Shown piece after piece: positions 22,701 to 33,078 of a stretch of DNA of 64,000 bases. Below the pieces are notes generated by a model. That model made no database searches and was not told the DNA's origin. It worked only from the letters and a program-made list of their open reading frames with translations. Origin of the DNA: Turritopsis dohrnii (taxonomy: Eukaryota; Cnidaria; Hydrozoa; Anthoathecata; Oceaniidae). The position numbers and the translations under genes are program-made. Location of the stretch: NCBI GenBank assembly GCA_027922465.2, contig BQMF02000209.1, positions 645,954 through 709,953 on the forward strand, in the 5' to 3' direction. Each line of letters opens with the position of its first letter. The first letter of the stretch is position 1.

Positions 22701-25700
22701 ACCATATGTAGAAAAAAGCCACGCGTTTTGAAAAAAATATTATGTTTTTAAAATTATAATTTCATGAAACCAAAAATGAATTCAAACAAATAACTGCCTT
22801 TTTAAATTAGATCTCTGAAAGTCTTAATACACTAAACAGTGTAGTAGCTAACAACAAACGAGCTAACAAGAAGTTTCGAACTGATAGGCTTTACTAACAA
22901 GAAAAACAATATATAACCAAATTTGAAGTATCGATGTATTTTCAGCAAGCATAAGTAATTAAAACTTCCATTTTTATGCAGACCTATTTGATTTATATTC
23001 ATTCTTTCATGAATTATTTCATATAATATCAAAGAAAACGTCTTTTTAAATGTTTGATATGTAAAACCTTTCGAAGGCTGCGTTCCTTCATTAGAATTTG
23101 GGTTACGTTATTAGCGGAGTCTCGCGGACTCTAAATCGCAGACTAATTGCCATTTCGGCCGGAGGAGTAGGAGTAGGAGTAGGAGTCCACGGGTGTTTTA
23201 ATACGGTATTCGCTTTCGCTGCTACCGTAATAAATGATGGATATTGGGTCACTAAAATAAAGCTAGCAGGGGCGGATCCAGGGTTAGGCAACTTAGGCAA
23301 ATGCCTAACCCAAAATCAGTTAAATAATGTCTTTCACAAATTGAAAAAGGTATTGTATTACAATAATCAGAAAATAATCGAAAATATCAAGAGATTCCCT
23401 CATCAATCCGATATCCTTTCTTTTTCGCAAATAGGATTATTCTCCGGCGAGGCGCGGCGCGCGCCATGATGTTACAAATTAATGTTTTTTACAGCTTGAG
23501 TTTATAGGTATTGATTCTGCCCGGAAAACGACTTCTCATAGTTACATTGACAACACAGACTAGTGCCTAACGCTCACCTAGGCGAAGAAAATTTGCCTAA
23601 GGAGCCCCGGGTTTACACACTTTAATGAATGAACTGGAAGAAAATTTGCCTAAGGTACAACCATGGGTTAACACTTTATTGAATGAACCAGAAGAAAATT
23701 TGCCTAAGGTACAACCATGGGTTTACACACTTTATTGAATGAATGGTCACCAAGTCTGCACAAAACGACGTGGGAGACCTTCGAATTAGACCCAGTTCAA
23801 CATGGATTCGCTATCGTTGCAGCTTTTGATAGCAATAATGAAGTATTAATCAGGAAATTTTGAATTCACTTAATACATCTGTTGAAAACAGACTTCAAAA
23901 TCTAGGAAAAGCATTTTTTTCGAGTCATGTCTCTTCTTTTGCTTATGCGAAATGAAAACATTGTGGCTGCTTTAAAGCAAGTGTTTTATTTTATGTGATA
24001 TAAATGATTAGCATGGATTATTAGCACCATAATTCGTTGACCATAAGTATGACGACAGTTAATTATTAGCTCAGCTATGTATAATAAGTTTGTTTGTGTC
24101 AACTGAACCGAAGCCTTTTCTTTATTGATTAATGATGTATATAAATATTTTTGGTATCTGTTTCTGTTAACCAAAAATACATCTGTAAAAATGTTATGGA
24201 GTTACGTTTGAATGACTGAGTTTATAATACACAAAGTCATTGTTATTTTTCTGAGTTGTTTTGCGTAGGCAGCTGCATGGTTTTTTTAGCACCAGTATCT
24301 CAACCTGGTAACTTATTTGTACAGTTCAGTATATAATTTTTCTTGGTTCGAGATGACTGTCTGGTTTTGAATTAAAGAACTTTAAAAGGATCCTGTGTCC
24401 AAAATGATATGAACCAATATGATAGAGATCAAAAAGCCTCTTGTTAGTATTACTTACTCCCAGTTTCTGAGATATGTATTTAATTTTTAAAATCTTACAT
24501 TCACTTTATGCAATGCATATATTTTATGATATGTAACAGTGTTGGATCTAGAGGTATGTCGAAATTTGCCCAATTTGATGTGACAATGGCAGATTTAAAA
24601 GAACTTGTGGTTGTATAAATCATGATCAGTGGTCTTATGAAGAGCTATTTGAAACTCGTAACATTAAGAAATCCAGAGTACTCGCCATTTTAATTTACCA
24701 CTGCTAGAAAATTGCTGATTTTAGAAAAAGTTGGCGCGGAAAGGTCAAACATCGCCGCGTTAAAATGTCGAGAAATTCCCTAAGGTTTAAGATAAAAAAA
24801 GTTCCAAGTCTTGCAGGGGAAGTGTGTTCACCGTAGATTCAAAACAAACAAAATTCCTTTAATTACGGGATGTATCCCGTAATTACGGGATCCCTCTATT
24901 TACGGTTGTCCCTGACTGCTAGATCCGCCACTGTATAATAAGATAGTATATAGGTTAACTTTCTCATCGCAAGTTATCATTAATACTATATCTTTCTAAT
25001 TTACTATAGAGAGAAAGGGCTTTCACTCTGAGTGAGTGATAAGAAAATGAAGTTATATATTGAGAGTTTATACACATAAACAAAGAATAAACATCTTATT
25101 ACATAATTATCTATTGTATCATTTCATAATTTTTAAATCAAAATATCTGCCCAAGGAAACAGAATTTCCAAAAACTATAAGACTTCTGAAACAACTTTGT
25201 GCATTCTATCATCCCTCGAAATATCATTTTGGATGCAGAAACACTTTAACATCTTTGGAGTTATTCTTTCATTTTATAAAAACCACCTACGTTCTGTCTT
25301 CTTTTGAAAAAGGTAATTACCTAATGTTTTAGTTTGACTTCTTGTTTCCTATGCTACATTAAATTCTGGAAAAAATGTTGTAGCTCTTATTAGAGAGGAA
25401 GCAGTACATAATTTATCTGTTGTTGTGTAGTTTTATATATATAGGTTCTTGGACTTGTCTCAGGGATTTCTGGAAGCACCATCTTTATATTGTGGTTGAT
25501 ATTAATTATTGTTTTTATTTTGCTCCCGGATAATGATCAAGGAGCTTGTCTCTAACTTTGATTTTGGTCATTTTACTCTATTTCTTAACATGATTTCTTT
25601 TCTTTTCTTTCTATATGACCATCTTAACCAGTACATAGATGAAATATCATGTATTTATCTGAATGCTCCAATCTATCATGGTATAGGTGATTGAAAATTT

Positions 25701-28700
25701 ATTTATTTGATTCATTACAAGTATGTTTTCATTTGGTGGATTCTTCCTGTTCATGTACAAGCAATCAAGAAAATGAAGAAGATAACAGATGAAATATACA
25801 ATTTATTGGTTATTTACTTAACCTCCAATCTGGCAGAAAATATTATTTTGGCCTACATAACGTAGTTCAATACATTATATTCATACTCAATTAGTTTTCT
25901 TTTGTTTATTTCCCTTATTCCATTATTTCAGCAATACAGGCTTGCATTATAACACTCCTTACGTCAGGACGAATTAATTCGAGTTAATATTTTTTACATT
26001 TCGAAAAGTATGTATTAGATTGGGCGTAAACTGGCGTAAATTTCATCGATTGCGCCCTTATGTGTGTTTGGCAAAAAAAAATTTGCCTAACCCTTAAAAA
26101 ATCCTAGATCCGCCCCTGGCTAGAATCAGGTAAAAGCAATAGATGAGTCTTTTTTACAAAATACATGCTGTTCTTTAGGTTCGATAGTTTTACGGGAAGC
26201 ACTTCATATCGTTTGTAAGGATATTGAAGACGGATGGAGAGATCTTGCAATATCACTTGATATAGATGTGCATGTTGTTGACGGTATTGCACAAGAGAAC
26301 ATTACGAATGAAGAGAAGATGAACAAGTGCTTTGAATGCAAATCATTTAATATTTCATGGAACCATCTCAAGCAGAAGTTGATAATGCAGAATCGTGAAC
26401 ACATCGTAGGAGAGATTATTAAACATACATACATTACAACAGGTTAGATTAACTTCAACGTCACCAGGATATCAAATCTTTTTTTAATTAGATATTACTT
26501 TAAAATACCGTTATCCGATCATTTAGGCTTAAAAGAACTTAGCAATGGGCTACAAAATCACTACAAATCAAGACTGGAGCATGTTCAAGCAACAGATCCC
26601 TGTAGTAAATGGCCATTAACTTCCATACCACGCATGAGTCAATATATCAACTTATATATGAGCAACGATATTGGAAAGAAGGATAGCAAACCAAATTCTG
26701 ATCGCAAATTTAATCTGAATAATCAGTTCAATTTACGTAAAAAGATTGAAATGCAGGACATTTTGAAAAACGATAGTGATGATTTTGTTCTCATCCAAGG
26801 TATTGGTGGAATTGGTAAAAGCACCCTAGCAGACCTGTTAGTTTTGCAATGGTCTTCCAAAGAACTACTTCACGATATCAAACTATTGTTTTATATAAAA
26901 TGCAGAGAAATCGAAAAACTAGAGGAAGAAACACTTAAAGATTTTGCTATTAATTATTTTGCATCGTTGTGCGATGAAAGAACCTTTGTTGATTACAAAG
27001 ACATTATTGGCAAGCATGTTCTTTTTATGTTTGATGGTGTTGACGAGTTGGAAAGCACAAAGCTATCTAAACTCAGTGACATGTTGACCAAGAACTTTTG
27101 CAAACCATCCGAAGGCTTTCGTGTTTGCGTTACAGGAAGACCCAATGCTATTCAACAAGTGATGTTAAATGATAAATTACAAAACTTAAAATTAATAGAT
27201 CTGATGGGATTAGCACCCGAGAACCAAAAGTCATTCATTGAGAAACAGTACCATGATCGCCAAGATAAGGAGCAGATGGTTTCAGAAATGATCAAAATTA
27301 TCGAAAGTAACCCAGAACTCAAATCGTTGGCCACGATTCCATTATATTTGCAAATCTTATGCTACATCTATGATCAGGGGAACGGTCTTGAAGACGTGAC
27401 TTCAAGCATTAGCGCAAATTTGGTAGTGTGTCTTTACATCATTCAGAACTGTCACAAAGAACTTGGTTTATCCAACGTTGATCTTCATAATGTTGCTTGT
27501 CATAAGAAAGTTGTCCAGATAATGATTGAACTTGGGAAAATTTCGTCTTTGAGTAACCATCCAGTTAGCTCAGATATGGAAAAGTGCGGTGTCCTGGTCA
27601 AGTATGGTTCAACCAAAAAGGGTTTCGGATTTCACTTCCAGCATTTGATTTTTTCCGAATTCTTTTGTGGATTGTATTTATTTTCGAAATCTCGAAGCGA
27701 AATTTATGACATTTTCATGAATTTGAAATTTGATTCCTCGCTATGGAATTCTTTACCAACTCTCATAGCCTTTCATACAACCATGTCGCAAGTAACCTCA
27801 TTTGATAGTTTGGTACATTCTTTTCTGAAAGAGGTTGTGAAAGAAGCCAGATGGGAACAACTGCTGGATCGTCACATTGATTGGCTACTTGTCAAACTAT
27901 TTGCCTGCCAGTTCCACTATGAAGCTGCCGCTTCCTATTATTTTCTGAAATGGCACGTTGCATCAAATAGGCTGCCTAAGTTTGTTGAGAAATTATTTAA
28001 ATTGGTATTGGATTCCGTAGTTATTAATGACTCCTGGTGGACGTTGTTAGAATCTATATGTGAATCAAACCGGAAAGTTCCATCTCTATTAATTGATGCT
28101 GTTAACGGAGCGGATAAGATAAAAGTATGTATTGGGTCTCGTCAAATGTTGAGTTATGTCTCTCGTGTATTTTCAACAGAACATAAGCTGCTAGTTTGCG
28201 ACAAATTAATTTCGCTGGAGATTGTGAAAGATGTCCTGACTGATGAAGATTTGGAATGCATGAAGCCATTAATTATCAAGTCTAAGTTAATATTAATTAT
28301 TCCAAATTTTAATGTAAAACTATTTATTTCGTTACTTACAGATGAAAAGGAGAATGTGCATGAAGGTTTCGTTAAATTAAAAACACTAATTATGACATAC
28401 TTACCAAGGCAACTGATTGACTATCTGCCTAATCTCCAAACCTTTCGACTGGTAGGGTGCAACCACATTCCTGAGGAATTTGCACCGATGCTATTATCAT
28501 CTTTTATACGTGCAGAACTAAAACGCACGCTTCTCCTTGATGATTTGGTGCTCAGTAGTTGCTCCAATCAAGTGGTGGATACTATGTTACCGTGTGTTTT
28601 GCATATCAAAAGTTTGATAATTCATGAATGTATTATATCACCATGGTTATGGAAACATTTATCAAGTTTGATCGCAAATAGATCATGGAACTTTTTAAAG

Positions 28701-29120
28701 ATTTCCTTTACTAATTGCAACGTCACAGATCATGATATTTTTATGTTGTCTTCTTGCTTCAGTAACATTAGGATATTAGAACTAAGTAATAATCCTGACA
28801 TATCTGAAATGGGCATAAAAAAAATTGCTAATTCCATTCAACGACAAGTTGACGTTTATGGAATAGCGACCTTGAGAATGTTATTTTTATCGCATTTCAA
28901 TGGTAACCTGTTGAAAGTCTTATTGCCAATAATACCGTACCTATTGGCATTGGAATTTACTCATTCAAAGTTTGATGTGAAGGATCTGAAGTTAATGAGA
29001 GACAAAATGCAGAATAGAGAAGAGAAATTCCTTCTAATGCTCTCTGAAGATGTTGGTGTCGATAAGAGAGTGGTTCATGATATATTCAAGGGTTTGCTTG
29101 TGGAATTAGTTTTTGTTTAG
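19756..29120 (+). CDS. NOD-like receptor: HEPN(DZIP3-like)-Death-NACHT-LRR
   Basis: Predicted cytosolic immune sensor. Exons: possible ATG exon ending at 19758 (GC donor, GCAAGT), 19882-20392, 26179-26442, 26527-29120. Entry and exit phases match at each junction (0/0, 1/1, 1/1), giving about 1,123 residues. If the first exon is wrong, translation can start at ATG 19915. Residues about 10-150 match the DZIP3-like HEPN fold, with DLTLLGKILRL and the RNase-type RNWIAH (R107, H112). The second exon is a Death domain (DGWRDLAISLDIDVHVVDGI; W and LA..L core visible). The third carries NACHT with Walker A GIGGIGKST (about 351-359), Walker B VLFMFDGVDEL and a TGRPNA sensor. A helical region follows, then degenerate RI-like LRRs (IRILELSNNPDISEMGIKK). 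Poly(A) signals follow at 29316. By family analogy, NACHT oligomerises, Death recruits adaptors and HEPN cleaves RNA or binds; the RNase role is inference. Confidence 0.85.
20728..20759. repeat. (TTTA)n microsatellite
   Basis: About seven uninterrupted TTTA units, ending in TTATT. Confidence 0.95.
21691..21803. repeat. cluster of six GCGCGCAGT motifs
   Basis: GCGCGCAG or ACGCGCAG occurs at 21691, 21710, 21732, 21757, 21775 and 21795, all in the same orientation, with spacings of 18-25 bp and unrelated AT-rich spacers. GCGCGC is otherwise very rare in this AT-rich window, so only the motif, not the whole unit, is conserved. Confidence 0.85.
22321..22399. repeat. 20-bp tandem repeat, four copies
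   Basis: Units resemble TTTACTACATTTGTCGTAGG with small changes. The repeat is intronic to the NLR. Confidence 0.85.
23586..23744. repeat. 53-54-bp tandem repeat, three copies
   Basis: Units start AGAAAATTTGCCTAAGG at 23586, 23639 and 23693; the last two share GTACAACCATGGGTT. They lie inside the hAT element. Confidence 0.9.
24537..24933. mobile_element. nested hAT-like MITE
   Basis: Left CAGTGTTGGATCTAGAGG and right end TGCTAGATCCGCCACTG are degenerate inverted copies. Comparison with the relative at 36.5 kb, which lacks this block, supports a 397-bp insertion here. The 8-bp flanks (ATATGTAA / TATAATAA) match only in part. Confidence 0.6.
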
Positions 29121-29315
29121 ATTTTGATTGTAATATAAGCTGCTTTCTAAATAGTTTACAGGATTTGAACTGTTAGTTCCGTTATGATGAAAGGAAAAAA
29201 GAAAAGTTCTGAAAGTAGGGATAAGTTCGCTTCACCTACGTATGTATGTGTATGATTCTTGAATGATTCAACAATTGATTGATTTTTCCTGAGTCAACCT
29301 GTATTAACACATCCG

Positions 29316-29325
29316 AATAAATAAA
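29316..29325 (+). promoter_or_regulatory. NLR poly(A) signal
   Basis: AATAAATAAA holds two overlapping AATAAA hexamers about 200 bp past the NLR stop. Confidence 0.6.
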
Positions 29326-29714
29326 GTGAGTCTTTACTTGAGAGTATTTGTAAATTATAATGTAAGAAATACTAATATAGCTTTTTGACATGCTTTTACG
29401 TTCTATTTACTCCACGTTCGTTCATTTCCACCAAGAAGCGCGACATTCAAGAACGCGTATGCGCAAAATAATTTGGCCTGGGACACACATATTCACACAA
29501 ATGCAGTCCAAATTTAGGCATAAGTGGTCAAAACTGAATATTTTCCAGGCTGATTAGGGAGATTCGTAAACTCGACGAGCCTGTTACACGAAAAAAATCA
29601 ATTAATTGTGAGAATTTTTTTAAAACTGTTCTACTAAAACGGTAGTTCAGAGATTTAAAGCCTTAATATTTTCGTGTTTGCCTGTGAAGTTCTCCTTTGA
29701 GTAGCTATTTGATT

Positions 29715-30050
29715 GTAATATCAACTTTTTGATTAATAGTTTTGGAACTTTCATTTCAGCTGTGATGAAAGGGACGAAGCCTGGTTTAAAAATACAGATG
29801 CGTTCGGTTTGCCTTGGGGATCTGATAAAAATATTCCCAATCCGTACTTGATGGTCCGTAAACGTTTCATAGAGCAAAATCATAAGCATATGATAATATT
29901 TTTCAAAACATTTTCGAGTCAACCTTACTGGAATTCAAATAAAAAACTCATTAGTAAAAACATTTTTTATGGACTTGAAAGTATTTGTGAATTTTAACAT
30001 AATGTAAGTATAACTCTATAATGCTTTTGCATTCTTTTTCCTTAATGGTA
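29715..30050 (+). repeat. diverged duplicate of the NLR 3' flank
   Basis: GATTGTAATATCAACTTTTT...TGTGATGAAAGGGACGAAG...GAGTCAACCTTACTGG...AAATAAAAAACTCA...AGTATTTGTGAATTTTAACATAATGTAAG matches, in order, blocks of 29126-29412 just after the NLR stop (GATTGTAATATAAGC, TTATGATGAAAGGAAAAAAG, GAGTCAACCTGTATT, AATAAATAAAGTGAG, AGTATTTGTAAATTATAATGTAAG). It looks like the tail of a lost tandem NLR copy. Confidence 0.55.
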
Positions 30051-31031
30051 ACGGTTCTTTTGTAAACATTCAGCGTCAGCTGTCCTTTAATAGCATCCAG
30101 AAACAGACTTTTAAATTCTGTTTACTCAAAAGCTTTGGGGCTACGATGTCATTCGGATGAAACCTGTTGTGTCCTAAATGACCTAGTAAAGTTGTTGAAT
30201 ATAAACACGATTTACCGGTTGTTCCACGGGTTCGATCATGGGATTTCTACTCTTCATTATATTCCGCAATGACATAGCTGAGGTCAGACACGAGATGTTC
30301 AAGAACTTCTTGACAGAACTTCATACCATCTTACCTCTCCATTACAAAGAAAAAAGCTTCTAACAAGAAACTTGAAGCTGCATGACTCACATACTTTAGA
30401 ATGTGTCTCACAATTGCATAAATGTTTCAAACACTGTTAAAGTATCCTCACAATCTAAAATGGTTTTAAATATATTAAAAGTTACATAAATGTCGAAGGT
30501 CTTTCCCCAGTTTTGGTCAAATTTGAAAATTTATTGCGAATTGCAAATTTGGTAATAATGTCATGCTACGTTTTCAGAAATTGTAGGAGGACAAGAGGGC
30601 AGAGAAGATGTCAATCCTATTATCTATTGTCTTCCCTAGATAGCAGCAATAGGCAGGGAAGTTACCGCACCGCAATTGATTACGCCCCTGGGAACTTACT
30701 TGTCAAAATCACTTTTTAGGGCGGGAACTTATTCGGGATGGCGTTTGTTCAAAAGTGAGCCTTTCTTAATTTTTCTGAAAACATAAATGAATATCTTTAA
30801 GACTAAAAAAAAGACAAACGACATAACAACATAGCATGTCAATTTCAATGTCATAGTCAACTTTTTCATATCCATCGACTATTAGTTTTTGTGGTGTCGT
30901 TTTCGTCATTTCCTCGAGATCTATTTGAAATAGATTTTCCTCTTGTCCATTGGCCAAATCAATTTGCTTATCTTATATTTCAAGACCATCGTGACAAGGC
31001 TGTTGATCATTTAAACAATGGATAATTTTAA
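30051..31031. other. non-coding stretch
   Basis: No element ends or coding signal recognised. Confidence 0.35.
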
Positions 31032-31414
31032 CGAGAAGCTGTCATCGTTGTTCCAGCAACATTTGTTTTTCTTACAAAAAATAAAGCATTTGTAATTGTT
31101 ACTGGAGAAAAACATTCAAATTTTGGATTTGATGTAACTGCAACTACTCGATGTAAGATAGATGAAAATGAGGATTGATTTCAATAAAAACGTTATGATT
31201 CAATACTTTTTTTACATTTTCTCAACCTCAATGGAAATTCGGAATTTAAAATGATTATTGAGGAGTGGGGTCTCACACGTCCAGTTACTTTTAAGAGTGA
31301 CAGTTTCTTTAAGAGGGACTATTCAGGAATGTATATCGATTATTTACGAACATGCGAAAATGTTAAAAGGAGGTTTGCTTTGAGAGTGCGCTATGAAAAA
31401 ATAGAGCGACCAAA
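31032..31414 (+). pseudogene. unrecognised coding-like remnant
   Basis: One frame reads REAVIVVPATFVFLTKNKAF, later HSNFGFDVTATTR, then two stops close together near 31177-31190, then SILFLHFLNLNGNSEFKM, TFKSDSFFKRDYSGMYIDY and VRYEKIERPK, ending at AAA|GTAAGT (31415). The ...FGFDVTAT block recalls beta-sandwich segments of large ubiquitin-ligase-type proteins, but the match is weak. A decayed exon set or a lucky frame are both possible. Confidence 0.3.
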
Positions 31415-31419
31415 GTAAG

Positions 31420-32990
31420 TGTGCAATTATTTATTCAGTTGGGGATTGTCATGATTTTTGATTTTTCGGTAAGGCTGCCCCAAAAAGATGTTTTCCGTTG
31501 AACGTTGTCTCCGTGTGCCAAAATATCACCATTGGTTACATTAACCAGGCTTATTACTATCAGTTATAACTAATACTTTTATAGTATAATAGCAACATGG
31601 ATTGAAAATTAGTTTGTATCAACAGTATTGCTTTAGTCACTATCACTCCCAAGAGTGCTTAATCTCTTTAGAAAGAGACTTCTGTCGTGTTTTATGTCAA
31701 CTGAGCACCGACATAGGTAAACGACGAAACCGACGAAAATGAGCTATGAAAACGACTTTTACCAGGACGGAGAGTTGAAAAACGACATTGGTGTTGGGAG
31801 GGAAGATGCTAAAAAGTAAAAACAAATTACGTCGTCAAAACGACGAACAATTGAAGTAGCTGATAGAAAGGATGTATAAAAGGTTGAAGTTTTTTATAGT
31901 AACCAAACAGAAAACGATGGATCAAACTGACGATCTAGTCTAACGATCAAACAAGTAGCCTATAATTCTAACACAAAGCATCTCCCGCATTCAGTACTTA
32001 TACCTCACAACTAGGTTCCGAAGCTAGAGAGAGACTCCAGATTATTTTATGCAAATCAATTTCATTTCATTGCAAAAACAGTAGAGTTTGAAGAACTTGC
32101 CAAAACTTTAATGTTTGTGATGGATTTTTTTTTTACAAGTTTTAACAATTTGTATCACAGTAAAGACACAGTTAGCACATTGACATTTTAATACGTGGAT
32201 GTTCAAAACACAATTTTCGTTACTATAAACCTGTTTAAATTATTGGCAAGATCAAAAATTGTCAGCATTTGCTGACAGAGAGGCTACTGTTATTATTATT
32301 AGGGTGATTATGTCACTTTGGTTGTGCATTTTTCAAAACTAGTGTATCTTACAATAAACTTTCCACTATTGTCTCAAAACATATGGGACACTCTTGATAC
32401 ACAATGAATGATACACAAGACTTTCATTTCAAAATAGTCCAATTTTAGAAGACTGTATAGACAAGCCCATCTAGGTTAGTTTTCAGAGGCAACAGATGCA
32501 GATTTTGCACAACTTTACTAAAAAATGTCTGATTGTGTATAAGACTCAAAACATCTGGAATACAGCAAAAAACAAAACATTGCGGCAAAAGCAGTCATAA
32601 ACAATAGCATTGTTCTACCAGTGTATTAAACAAGAAAGAAAACTCATGAATTCCCAACTGGCTTGGTATAAAAAAAATCTAAAATGAATTTTAATATTTC
32701 AATGTTATTCTGATGATATCTTGTGCTTATATTGAACAGTTCACACACATTGTGAAAGAGGGTGGTCATAATAGAAAACGTCATTATGGGTTGAACAGTT
32801 GACCCAGGTTGTGTAAGTAATGTGGTGAGTCGCCAACCGAGATAACCCCGAACAGCGTTTCTCATATATAATCACAGTACAACTTAAATAGGCAATCTGT
32901 TTAAGGTCGGGATATCTACAAGCCACCATTCTAAACCAACTTAGGTCGATCATCTCCATATAATCAGACACTTTAGATTATTAGAATTAA
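31420..32990. other. non-coding stretch
   Basis: Nothing recognised beyond AT-rich unique-looking sequence. Confidence 0.35.
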
Positions 32991-32993
32991 CAA

Positions 32994-32999
32994 TTTATT
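32994..32999 (-). promoter_or_regulatory. HSP70 poly(A) signal
   Basis: AATAAA on the minus strand, about 80 bp beyond the HSP70 stop. Confidence 0.6.
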
Positions 33000-33078
33000 T
33001 CACATAAATAAAAAAAGGAAGATTTTTTACAACATTGATAAGCTTCATTTAACTAATATTGTTTTTAAACAGTTTCGT

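Larger units (their letters stand above)
23267..26118. mobile_element. hAT-type non-autonomous element with 5-bp TSD
   Basis: Termini CAGGGGCGGATCCAGG (23267) and, reverse-complemented at the right end, CAGGGGCGGATCTAGG (ends 26118) are bounded by GCTAG at 23262-23266 and 26119-26123. CAGGG ends with a 5-bp duplication fit a hAT5-like group. No transposase frame survives. A diverged relative of its inner part recurs at 36.4-42.5 kb. The right end lies only about 60 bp before the Death exon. Confidence 0.8.
20393..26178 (+). other. 5.8-kb NLR intron
   Basis: Donor C|GTAAGT at 20393, acceptor TTCTTTAG at 26171-26178. The intron contains a TTTA microsatellite, the GCGCGCAGT cluster, short tandem repeats and a 2.85-kb hAT element. 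The short open frames inside match no recognisable protein. The stretch 20760-21690 holds nothing else I could identify. Confidence 0.7.

Noticed and set aside
30215..30250. GGGTTCGATCATGGG as a tRNA T arm
   Set aside because: The stem is mismatched and no other tRNA arms are present upstream.
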